Of a stretch of 5,180 bases of DNA, positions 1-5,180 are shown in pieces; position 1 is the stretch's first letter, and every line of letters begins with the position of its first letter. Source of the stretch: Treponema sp. (GTDB lineage Bacteria > Spirochaetota > Spirochaetia > Treponematales > Treponemataceae); NCBI GenBank assembly GCA_024691105.1, contig JAILNY010000041.1, positions 1 through 5,180 on the forward strand. The letters run 5' to 3'. The notes under the pieces were generated by a model that was not told the origin of the DNA, searched no databases, and saw nothing but the letters and a program-made list of their open reading frames with translations. The position numbers and the translations under genes are program-made.

Positions 1-1
1 A

Positions 2-997
2 AGATACAAACTTTTGAATTTAGCCGCAGAGTATGTTTATAAATCTACAGAAGAATTGAACCTTGAAAACAAGGGAACAAAAGCAGCAAAGAAAGTTTCC
101 TTCAAAACATATTTCTTAAAAATTGTAAAAAGACTTAGAGCCGCTTATGATATTTGCCAGCCTTCAGGAGAGCTTTCAGAAGAAGAGTCTGCATTAGCTC
201 AGAGCTTTATGGCCATTGCTGGCTTTGTTCGCAAGATGAGCGGAACGACCGATTTGGACACAGATTCAATGAACAAGTATGTGGCAAAAATGGTTGAAGA
301 GGCTCTTAAATACAGCAATGTTGAAAACATCCTACAGGAAGGAGACCAGGTAGATATTCTTGGCCCAGAATTTTTGGAACGCCTTTCCGATATAAAAATG
401 CCTGCAACCCGGCTTGAAGTCCTGATGAAGCTTCTTCGCAAGAAAATTACTGAATATGGAAAAGTAAATAAAGCTTCTGCAAAAAAATACAAAGATATGC
501 TGGATGAAACAATTGCTCAGTATCACGATAGAAGAAAAGCTCTTTCCGCACAGGAAGCAGGAGACACTCAGGATGTTACAGCAGACCAGATTATTGCAAA
601 TGCAACATATCAAGCAGAATCAATTCTTAAAGAATTAAATGAAGATAAAGAACGCTTTAGAAAACTTGGACTTACATTTGAGGAAATGGCTTTCTACGAC
701 ATTCTGATAAAAATGCGTGATGAAAACGATTTCGAATATGGAGAGGATGTTTTTGATGCTGATGTAGGCATCATGGTAAACAGAAAAATTCAGAAGCTTG
801 CAAAGAAAATAAAAGAACTAATTGATTTGAAATCAAGCTTCACAGATTGGCTGAACAATAGAAATGTTCGTAATCAGCTAAAATCAGATATAAAATTCTG
901 TTTGTTTGATAATGGATATCCTCCAATTTATTCTCAGGATGTATTTAATCAGGTAATGGAACAGGTGGAGAATTATAAAACTTATGAGGAAGAGTAA
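2..997 (+). CDS. hsdR: Type I restriction enzyme R subunit (HsdR), C-terminal part, 5' end outside window
   Basis: This is the C-terminal third of the motor and endonuclease subunit of a type I restriction-modification complex, which works with HsdM and HsdS to translocate and cut unmodified DNA. The frame is open from base 2 with no stop upstream, so the TTG at 14 is not a real start. About 331 residues are visible, against roughly 1000 in the family. The nuclease and both helicase motor domains lie off the window; what remains is the helical and C-terminal region. Recognisable stretches are RLRAAYDICQPSGELSEEE (131-187), the LMKLLRKKITEYGKVNK-type helix (about 428-475), LGLTFEEMAFYDIL (665-706) and DNGYPPIYSQDVF (908-946), all typical of EcoR124I-like HsdR C-termini. 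The end looks complete, at a TAA. The gene is more AT-rich than those downstream, which fits transfer. Whether the whole gene is intact cannot be seen here. Confidence 0.88.
   Translation, partial: RYKLLNLAAEYVYKSTEELNLENKGTKAAKKVSFKTYFLKIVKRLRAAYDICQPSGELSEEESALAQSFMAIAGFVRKMSGTTDLDTDSMNKYVAKMVEEALKYSNVENILQEGDQVDILGPEFLERLSDIKMPATRLEVLMKLLRKKITEYGKVNKASAKKYKDMLDETIAQYHDRRKALSAQEAGDTQDVTADQIIANATYQAESILKELNEDKERFRKLGLTFEEMAFYDILIKMRDENDFEYGEDVFDADVGIMVNRKIQKLAKKIKELIDLKSSFTDWLNNRNVRNQLKSDIKFCLFDNGYPPIYSQDVFNQVMEQVENYKTYEEE
986..992 (+). promoter_or_regulatory. Ribosome binding site of the tetR gene, inside the hsdR 3' end
   Basis: GAGGAAG sits nine bases before the ATG at 1002, a normal spacing. 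It falls within the last codons of hsdR. The alternative ATG at 984 has only GGAG at 967-970, thirteen bases away, so this site decides the start in favour of 1002. The layout suggests that ribosomes finishing hsdR could feed translation of the repressor (inference). Confidence 0.6.
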
Positions 998-1001
998 AAA
1001 A

Positions 1002-1562
1002 ATGGCTGAAGAAAAAATCGACCCGCGCATTATTCGCACAAAGGAAGCAATTCAGAGTGTTTTTAAGCAGATGGTCTGCGAGATGCCTTATGAAAAAATT
1101 ACCGTAAAGGCAATTACTGAAGGAGCCAGAATCAACCGCAATACTTTTTATCTTCATTATAATTGCGTGGATGATGTGCTTGCGGAGATTCAGGAAAAAC
1201 ATTCAGGCGAATACAGTGCTATTGTTTCGGGCTTTGACCAGCTTAAGGATACGGACAAACTGGTACGTTCTTTTTTTGAATACATGGAAGCTCAGGATGA
1301 TTTTTTCAAACGGGTGACTTGTGACAGTCGTTTTGACCATATACGCGAAAGGATGCAGAATCGTGTTACCAAGCAGGCAGCGGAATCTCGTCCTCTGAAA
1401 GGAATAGAGCAGAGCGTGCGCAACATCCTTTTGACTTTTAATAACTGTATTGTCCTGCTTTACCGCCAGTGGGTCGCCGATGGCCGTAAGATTCCTATGG
1501 AAGAAATGATTGAGCTTGCAACGACTCTGCTGGAAAATGGGATGAAGGGATACGCTAAATAA
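1002..1562 (+). CDS. TetR/AcrR-family transcriptional regulator
   Basis: A 186-residue cytoplasmic DNA-binding repressor of usual TetR length. The N-terminal domain (about residues 8-63) carries the helix-turn-helix: ITVKAITEGARINRNTFYLHY at about 33-53 matches the family pattern in which the recognition helix ends in TFY-x-HY. The rest is the ligand-binding and dimerisation domain. Near its end, VLLYRQWVADGRKIPMEEMI (151-170) resembles the C-terminal helices of TetR proteins common in Firmicutes and spirochaetes. The start at 1002 is preferred over an in-frame ATG at 984, which would overlap hsdR by 14 bases, because of the better ribosome binding site. It lies four bases after hsdR and 12 bases before a short reading frame, so all may share a transcript. 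The ligand and target are unknown; no transporter or enzyme that it might control is intact beside it. GC is higher than in hsdR. Confidence 0.9.
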   Translation: MAEEKIDPRIIRTKEAIQSVFKQMVCEMPYEKITVKAITEGARINRNTFYLHYNCVDDVLAEIQEKHSGEYSAIVSGFDQLKDTDKLVRSFFEYMEAQDDFFKRVTCDSRFDHIRERMQNRVTKQAAESRPLKGIEQSVRNILLTFNNCIVLLYRQWVADGRKIPMEEMIELATTLLENGMKGYAK

Positions 1563-1574
1563 GGAAAAGGTATT

Positions 1575-1655
1575 ATGAGTTTTACAAATTTTTCAGGTGT
1601 TTTTGGTGTATACGAAGGAACTAAGCTTATTGAAAGCGATGCTTACGGCTTTTAA
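1575..1655 (+). CDS. Short 26-codon reading frame after tetR, probably the 5' stub of a disrupted gene
   Basis: An ATG at 1575 follows a strong ribosome binding site (AAGGAAAAGG at 1561-1570) that overlaps the tetR stop. The frame encodes MSFTNFSGVFGVYEGTKLIE and then SDAYGF before TAA at 1653. I do not recognise the peptide. The stop falls in a run of four T and five A (1650-1658). Removing one T would continue the frame into the DUF2828-like remnant downstream and give about 120 codons in total, ending at 1938. It may therefore be the start of one gene broken by an indel, the stub left by a larger deletion, or simply a chance frame. The good ribosome binding site is the main reason to list it. 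Confidence 0.35.
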   Translation: MSFTNFSGVFGVYEGTKLIESDAYGF

Positions 1656-1859
1656 AAATGCGGGCGGTCAGGTAGATCTTGAAGAAGCTGGTTATGAGCT
1701 TCCTGAAATCGTATTCTGGAACGTTGAGGCTCGTGATACTCACCTGCCGGTAACACAGAACGAAAAGGGAGTAAAGATAGTAAGTGGTGCGTCTGCAAAC
1801 ATCTTTGCAAATGTTGGTTCAGATGATTTGAAGCCCGCACCCTTTAAATTTACTTACAT
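1597..1859 (+). pseudogene. Remnant resembling the C-terminal domain of DUF2828 (TROVE/vWA-like) proteins
   Basis: The frame opens at a GTG at 1597 without a ribosome binding site, and runs to a TGA at 1936-1938 inside the antisense of the arabinofuranosidase gene. Only the part from about 1639 to 1836 looks like conserved protein. AGYELPEIVFWNVEARDTHL (1687-1746) followed by PVTQ, KGVKIVSGASANIF (1768-1806) and a DDLKP end matches, from memory, the phosphoesterase/vWA-like C-terminal domain of DUF2828 proteins, where 'GYxxPxxVFWNV ... GV ... SG.S' is the hallmark. Those proteins are several hundred residues long, so most of the N-terminal region is missing, and the usual C-terminal helices after the DDLKP point are replaced by antisense sequence. 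The frame is offset by one base from the 1575 frame. I read it as a decayed, deleted gene; a short functional protein cannot be excluded. It is too short to assign a job. Confidence 0.5.
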
Positions 1860-3353
1860 CTATTTCCCAATCTTAAACCGCAGTACGTTCCAGCTGGCAG
1901 CCTTGAGAGGCACGGTAAACTTGCCATCTTCTGCCTGAATAAGTTCAGCGCTGACAGGCTTTACTGCGTCTGGATTTTCGAGCGAATTTTTAGCGCTCAA
2001 ATCTTTTCCGCAGAGTTCTGTCCGGTAGAACATTTCAACCTTTCCGAACGAAGATAAATCTATCTCTGTTTCTGACACCTGTTCTTTGTTTGTGTTCAAT
2101 GCAAAGACTGAAAGTTCATTTTCTTCTTCATTCAAAACTGTGGCAAAAATTACGGCTGGGACTTCGCCATAGGCATTTGTGATTTTGTTTTCTGTTTTGA
2201 CAACCGGCTTTAATGAAGTTCCGCGGCCAAAAACGCTGACATCTTTAAACGGCCAGTAGATTGCCTGACGGAATGCGCCTTTTCCCGGCTCGGTAAAAAT
2301 TGGAGCGATGACATTTACAAGCTGTGCGAGGCAGGCAACTTTTACGCGGTCGGAGTGGTTTAAGAGCGTGATTGCCATTCCGCCAAAGGCAAGGGCATCT
2401 AAGAGGCTGTACTGGTCTTCGAGGATTCGTGGTGCTTCCATCCATGGATGAGGCTTTTGATTCTGCTGGTACCAGATGTTCCACTCGTCAAACGAAAGAT
2501 TCATATTTTTTGAACTTCGCTTCAGTGCTTTTACGTAATCGCAAGTGGCAATGCTTGTCTTGATAAATTCATCCATATCATAAAAGCTTGCTAAAAAGTC
2601 ATCGTCGTTTCCAAAGTTTTCAAAATAGCGGTGAATGCTTATGTAGTCGGCCTGATCGTATGTGTGTTCAAGAACGATTCTGTCCCACTCAGGGTAGGTC
2701 GGCATTCCGGTGGAAGCACTACCGCAGACAACGCACTTAATTGTGTCGTCGGTCCACTTCATAATCTTGATGGTTTCAAGGGCCTTCTTGCCGTATTCGT
2801 GAGCGTCGAGGTGACAGATTTGCCACGGTCCGTCCATCTCGTTTCCTACGCACCATGTTTTTATTCCGTAAGGATTTTCGTGTCCGTTAGTGCGGCGAAG
2901 GTCTGACCAGTATGTTCCCTTTGGAAAGTTGCAGTATTCAACTAAGTCGCCTGCATCCTGCGGAGTTCCGGTGCCCATGTTTACGGCGCCTAAGATTTCT
3001 GTTCCGGCCTTGCAGGACCAGTCGTAAAAGTCGTCGATGCCGATCTGATTTTTTTCTATTGCGTGCCATGCGCGGTCAAGGCGGACTGGGCGTTTGTCGC
3101 GGGGACCAATTCCGTCCTTCCAGTTATAGCCTGACAAAAAGTTTCCGCCCGGGTAGCGCACGAGCGAAACGTTTAAATCCTTTACCATCTGGATAACGTC
3201 TTTTCTAAAGCCCTGGTCGTCAGCGTCCGGATGTCCGGGTTCGTAAATTCCTGTGTAGACTGCGCGTCCCAAATGTTCTATAAATGAGCTGAATAAATTT
3301 TTATCTACTTCACCGATTTTAAATTCTTTTACGATTGTAACTTTTGTTTTCAT
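1860..3353 (-). CDS. abfA: Alpha-L-arabinofuranosidase, glycoside hydrolase family 51
   Basis: A complete 497-residue enzyme, normal for GH51 (about 500), that releases terminal arabinofuranose from arabinan or arabinoxylan oligosaccharides with retention of configuration. There is no signal peptide, so it should act in the cytoplasm on imported oligosaccharides. The (beta/alpha)8 catalytic barrel fills most of the first 380 residues and a beta-sandwich domain the C-terminus. Visible motifs are FIEHLGRAVYTGIYEPG (24-40), RYPGGNF (66-72), the acid/base Glu172 in GNEMDGPW, SIHRYF (239-244) and the nucleophile Glu290 in SFDEWNIWY. QIYWPF-like packing near 363-369 and the end RFKIGK are also family-like. 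The ATG has an ideal ribosome binding site. It follows sbcC on the same strand after 82 bases with an inverted repeat, so it may have its own promoter. The 3' end meets the remnant head-on with no clear terminator. Confidence 0.95.
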   Translation of the reverse strand: MKTKVTIVKEFKIGEVDKNLFSSFIEHLGRAVYTGIYEPGHPDADDQGFRKDVIQMVKDLNVSLVRYPGGNFLSGYNWKDGIGPRDKRPVRLDRAWHAIEKNQIGIDDFYDWSCKAGTEILGAVNMGTGTPQDAGDLVEYCNFPKGTYWSDLRRTNGHENPYGIKTWCVGNEMDGPWQICHLDAHEYGKKALETIKIMKWTDDTIKCVVCGSASTGMPTYPEWDRIVLEHTYDQADYISIHRYFENFGNDDDFLASFYDMDEFIKTSIATCDYVKALKRSSKNMNLSFDEWNIWYQQNQKPHPWMEAPRILEDQYSLLDALAFGGMAITLLNHSDRVKVACLAQLVNVIAPIFTEPGKGAFRQAIYWPFKDVSVFGRGTSLKPVVKTENKITNAYGEVPAVIFATVLNEEENELSVFALNTNKEQVSETEIDLSSFGKVEMFYRTELCGKDLSAKNSLENPDAVKPVSAELIQAEDGKFTVPLKAASWNVLRFKIGK

Positions 3354-3357
3354 TTGT

Positions 3358-3364
3358 TCACCTC
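3358..3364 (-). promoter_or_regulatory. Ribosome binding site of abfA
   Basis: On the minus strand this reads GAGGTGA, a near-perfect Shine-Dalgarno sequence, four bases before the ATG at 3353 (seven bases from its GAGG core). It fixes the abfA start and shows that the N-terminal MKTKVTIVKEFKIG is real. Confidence 0.75.
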
Positions 3365-3376
3365 TATTTTAAAATT

Positions 3377-3394
3377 TGCGTGAATTTGCACGCA
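3377..3394. promoter_or_regulatory. Perfect inverted repeat upstream of abfA, candidate operator
   Basis: TGCGTG (3377-3382) and CACGCA (3389-3394) are exact reverse complements separated by AATTTG. The repeat lies 23 to 41 bases upstream of the abfA ATG, within the 82-base gap after sbcC. A -10-like TAAAAT occurs between the repeat and the ribosome binding site on the minus strand, with no good -35 box at 17-base spacing, so a repressor bound here would sit in the promoter region. A two-fold symmetric site in this position fits a sugar-responsive dimeric regulator, but I cannot name one. A 6-bp repeat can also arise by chance. Confidence 0.4.
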
Positions 3395-3435
3395 TGTATG
3401 TCTGCGGGTTAAGGCCGCGAGCTTTTTTTCTAATA

Positions 3436-5180
3436 TCAAAACTCGCTTACAACAGTCGAGCTGCTTTTTCCGCTTTTGTCTTTTGTAACGCGAATCTTAT
3501 TTGCAATACGACCTTCGAGTTCTTCGACATGCGAAATAATTCCGATAAGCTTATCTCCGCGCGACAAATCTTCGAGCGCCTTCATCGCTTTATTGAGCGT
3601 CTCAGAATCGAGCGTTCCAAAACCTTCATCTATAAACATCGCATCAAGCTTGCAGCCGCCCTCGCTTGCCTGAATCTCATCCGCAAGACCAAGCGCAAGT
3701 GCAAGAGACGCTTCAAACTGCTCGCCGCCAGAAAGACTTTCGACATTGCGCGTACGGCCAGTATAAAAATCCTTTACGTCAAGTTCAAGTCCCAGCGCGG
3801 AGCGTTTGTCGGCGGCAACCGTTCTGCGGCAGAGTTCGTATTTACCGTCGGTCATTATCTTAAGCCTAAGATTTGCGCGCCGTGTAATCCGATTTAAGAA
3901 CGTCATCTGAACGTAAGTCTCAAGCGAAACTTTTTCCTGTCCGGTAACGCTTCCGGATGCAACACGATAAAGCATATTTATCATTGTAAGTTCTTCGTCG
4001 CTTGCTTTGTACTCAGGTAAAAGGCGCGCAATATTTTCTACACTGTCGCAGTTGGCTTTATTGCGGCCGGTCATCTTGTCGCGTCTATTATTAAGCTCAT
4101 TCTTTTTTTGTTCAAGCTCTGTGCGAAGCGCATTCAACTTTTCGCCGTTATGAGTCTGCATTTTGGCAAGTTCTTCAGAAATTGTTTTTGCGGCGCCTTC
4201 GAGCGAAGAAAGATTTTTTTCGCTTTCGGTTTTGTTTGTGCGCGCATTCTCGAGAGTTGAATCAAGCGATTCAATTTTTTGCGAAAGTTCAGACAGGCGC
4301 TTTTGTGCAGTATCTGCGTTTTCAGATTTTAGTTTTGATTTTAGTTCGATAAGATTTTTTTCTTTTTCTGCAATCTGCGATTGTAAAGAAGCAAAGTCTG
4401 TATTTGCTTTTGCGTGAATTTCAGAAAGGCTGTTAATCTGCTGTTCGAGTTCTGGAATCTGCTTTTCGATAAGCGACTTCTTTTGCTGATTTTTGCTTTC
4501 TGAATCAATCATCTGCTGAACAAGTTGCAGCTGTGCTTTAGATTCAGCATCTGCGGCATTAAGAAAATCCCGTAAGTCAGAATCAGAAAGCGAGTGGGCT
4601 GGAGAATGCTTTTTGATTTTTTCTTCGAGCAGGGATTCAAGACTTTCAAACTGTGTCTTTGCGGCAGAAGCATCCTGCGCCTTTTTTTGAGCGGAATTCT
4701 GCAGGAGACTTACTTCTTTTTCTTTGTCTTCGATTTCTTTTTCGGTTGGGGCATCGGTAGATTTATCGGCCGGATGCGGGTGTTCAGTTGAACCGCAGAC
4801 AGGGCATGGAAGGCCTTCCTTAAGGCTTTGCGCAAGGATTCCGGCCTGCTCAAGATTGAACAGATGTCTTTTGTGCGTAAGGTCTTCTTCGGCTTTAATG
4901 CGGTTTGCTTCTGCCGTATTAAAATCTTCGATAATATTCTGATAAGATGCGCGGAGTTTATTAAGCTCTGAAACGCCGGATTTTATCTCAGACAAAATCT
5001 GAATGTTTGAATCGACATCTTTTTTTTTGCTTTCCCATTCGAGTTTTTTTTCGCCGGAAGATTTTACTTCTTCAAACTCCTTTTTGAGTGAACCAAGTTT
5101 TGTCTTGTAGTCCTGAATTTTTTTTGCTGCGTCTTCTATTTCTGTTTGCAAAACAGCAAGTTTTAATTTGTCCTGATTCA
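3436..5180 (-). CDS. sbcC: SbcC, ATPase subunit of the SbcCD exonuclease, N-terminal part outside window
   Basis: SbcC is the SMC-like partner of the SbcD nuclease (bacterial Mre11-Rad50), which opens hairpins and trims DNA ends during repair. The frame is open to the window edge, so the TTG at 5151 is not the start; the N-terminal ATPase half with Walker A is missing. Counting from 5151, the visible part contains the zinc hook CPVC at residues 116-119 (bases 4795-4806), followed by GSTEHPHP, flanked on both sides by long charged coiled-coil (about 1-105 and 140-365). Then comes the C-terminal ATPase lobe: signature LSGGEQ at 473-478, Walker B LDAMFIDEGFGTLD at 502-515 with the catalytic Glu, and the H-loop His541 in IISHVEEL. 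The hook Cys residues and all visible ATPase motifs are intact. The protein ends normally in SEF and TGA. sbcD would be expected further upstream, off the window. abfA follows after 82 bases but is unrelated in function. Confidence 0.95.
   Translation of the reverse strand, partial: NQDKLKLAVLQTEIEDAAKKIQDYKTKLGSLKKEFEEVKSSGEKKLEWESKKKDVDSNIQILSEIKSGVSELNKLRASYQNIIEDFNTAEANRIKAEEDLTHKRHLFNLEQAGILAQSLKEGLPCPVCGSTEHPHPADKSTDAPTEKEIEDKEKEVSLLQNSAQKKAQDASAAKTQFESLESLLEEKIKKHSPAHSLSDSDLRDFLNAADAESKAQLQLVQQMIDSESKNQQKKSLIEKQIPELEQQINSLSEIHAKANTDFASLQSQIAEKEKNLIELKSKLKSENADTAQKRLSELSQKIESLDSTLENARTNKTESEKNLSSLEGAAKTISEELAKMQTHNGEKLNALRTELEQKKNELNNRRDKMTGRNKANCDSVENIARLLPEYKASDEELTMINMLYRVASGSVTGQEKVSLETYVQMTFLNRITRRANLRLKIMTDGKYELCRRTVAADKRSALGLELDVKDFYTGRTRNVESLSGGEQFEASLALALGLADEIQASEGGCKLDAMFIDEGFGTLDSETLNKAMKALEDLSRGDKLIGIISHVEELEGRIANKIRVTKDKSGKSSSTVVSEF

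Noticed and set aside
14..16. TTG at 14 as the start of a complete 327-residue protein
   Set aside because: The frame is open to base 2 and the protein matches only the C-terminal third of HsdR, so the real start lies off the window.
984..1001. ATG at 984 as the tetR start, giving a 14-base overlap with hsdR
   Set aside because: Its ribosome binding site is weak and badly spaced; the added residues RKSKK are not needed by the TetR fold, while the ATG at 1002 has GAGGAAG at good distance.
1794..1826. Imperfect stem around CAAACAT / ATGTTGG with an 8-base loop
   Set aside because: It has one mismatch, no T tract on either strand, and lies within sequence that still reads as conserved protein.
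2245..2484. 79-codon minus-strand frame within abfA, and plus-strand frames at 2372-3196
   Set aside because: All lie in other frames of the well-conserved GH51 gene and show no independent start signals or family features.
3400..3429. GCGG-loop-CCGC followed by seven T on the plus strand, resembling a terminator
   Set aside because: The stem is only four to five pairs, and it faces the plus strand, where no gene ends. On the minus strand, where sbcC is transcribed, the T run becomes an A run before the stem and would not terminate.
3376..3897. A 173-codon plus-strand open frame opposite the sbcC 3' end
   Set aside because: It is antisense to the conserved SbcC ATPase lobe, has a composition typical of a mirror frame and no recognisable protein features.
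4163..4942. Several plus-strand open frames rich in Phe and Ser across sbcC
   Set aside because: They are antisense to the Glu/Lys-rich coiled-coil codons of SbcC, which read as Phe/Ser in reverse and mimic membrane proteins.

Overview
The window holds two complete genes and two partial genes cut by the window ends. Between them lies a short, apparently broken stretch. All five pieces look bacterial. The mix of low-GC coding sequence, poly-T/poly-A runs, an intracellular GH51 arabinofuranosidase and this form of SbcC would suit a gut- or rumen-type host-associated bacterium. A Treponema-like spirochaete is my first guess and a clostridium the alternative. This is inference from protein style only; no rRNA or other marker is present.

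Plus strand, 1 to about 1860. The window opens inside the C-terminal third of a type I restriction subunit (HsdR), which ends at 997. A complete TetR-family repressor follows four bases later (1002-1562), its ribosome binding site lying inside the last hsdR codons. Directly after the repressor stop come a good ribosome binding site and a 26-codon reading frame (1575-1655). One frame over is a piece resembling the C-terminal domain of DUF2828 (TROVE/vWA-like) proteins. A one-base change in a T4A5 run at 1650-1658 would join the two frames, and the joined frame still runs into the antisense of the next gene. I read this stretch as a decayed gene remnant.

Minus strand, 1860 to 5180. A complete GH51 alpha-L-arabinofuranosidase (3353 to 1860) has both catalytic glutamates. 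Upstream of it is the C-terminal half or more of SbcC (5180 to 3436), the ATPase subunit of the SbcCD nuclease, with zinc hook, ABC signature, Walker B and H-loop. The 82-base gap between them carries a perfect 6-bp inverted repeat that could be an operator for the arabinofuranosidase gene.

The genes do not form one pathway. The window joins a DNA-defence locus end, a regulator, a gene remnant, a sugar-catabolism gene and a DNA-repair gene. Sampled lines show hsdR clearly more AT-rich (about 28-35% GC) than tetR (about 47%) and abfA (about 53%), which fits acquisition of the restriction locus by transfer. I found no convincing undescribed system; the most notable points are the remnant at 1575-1859, the hsdR/tetR junction and the inverted repeat before abfA.
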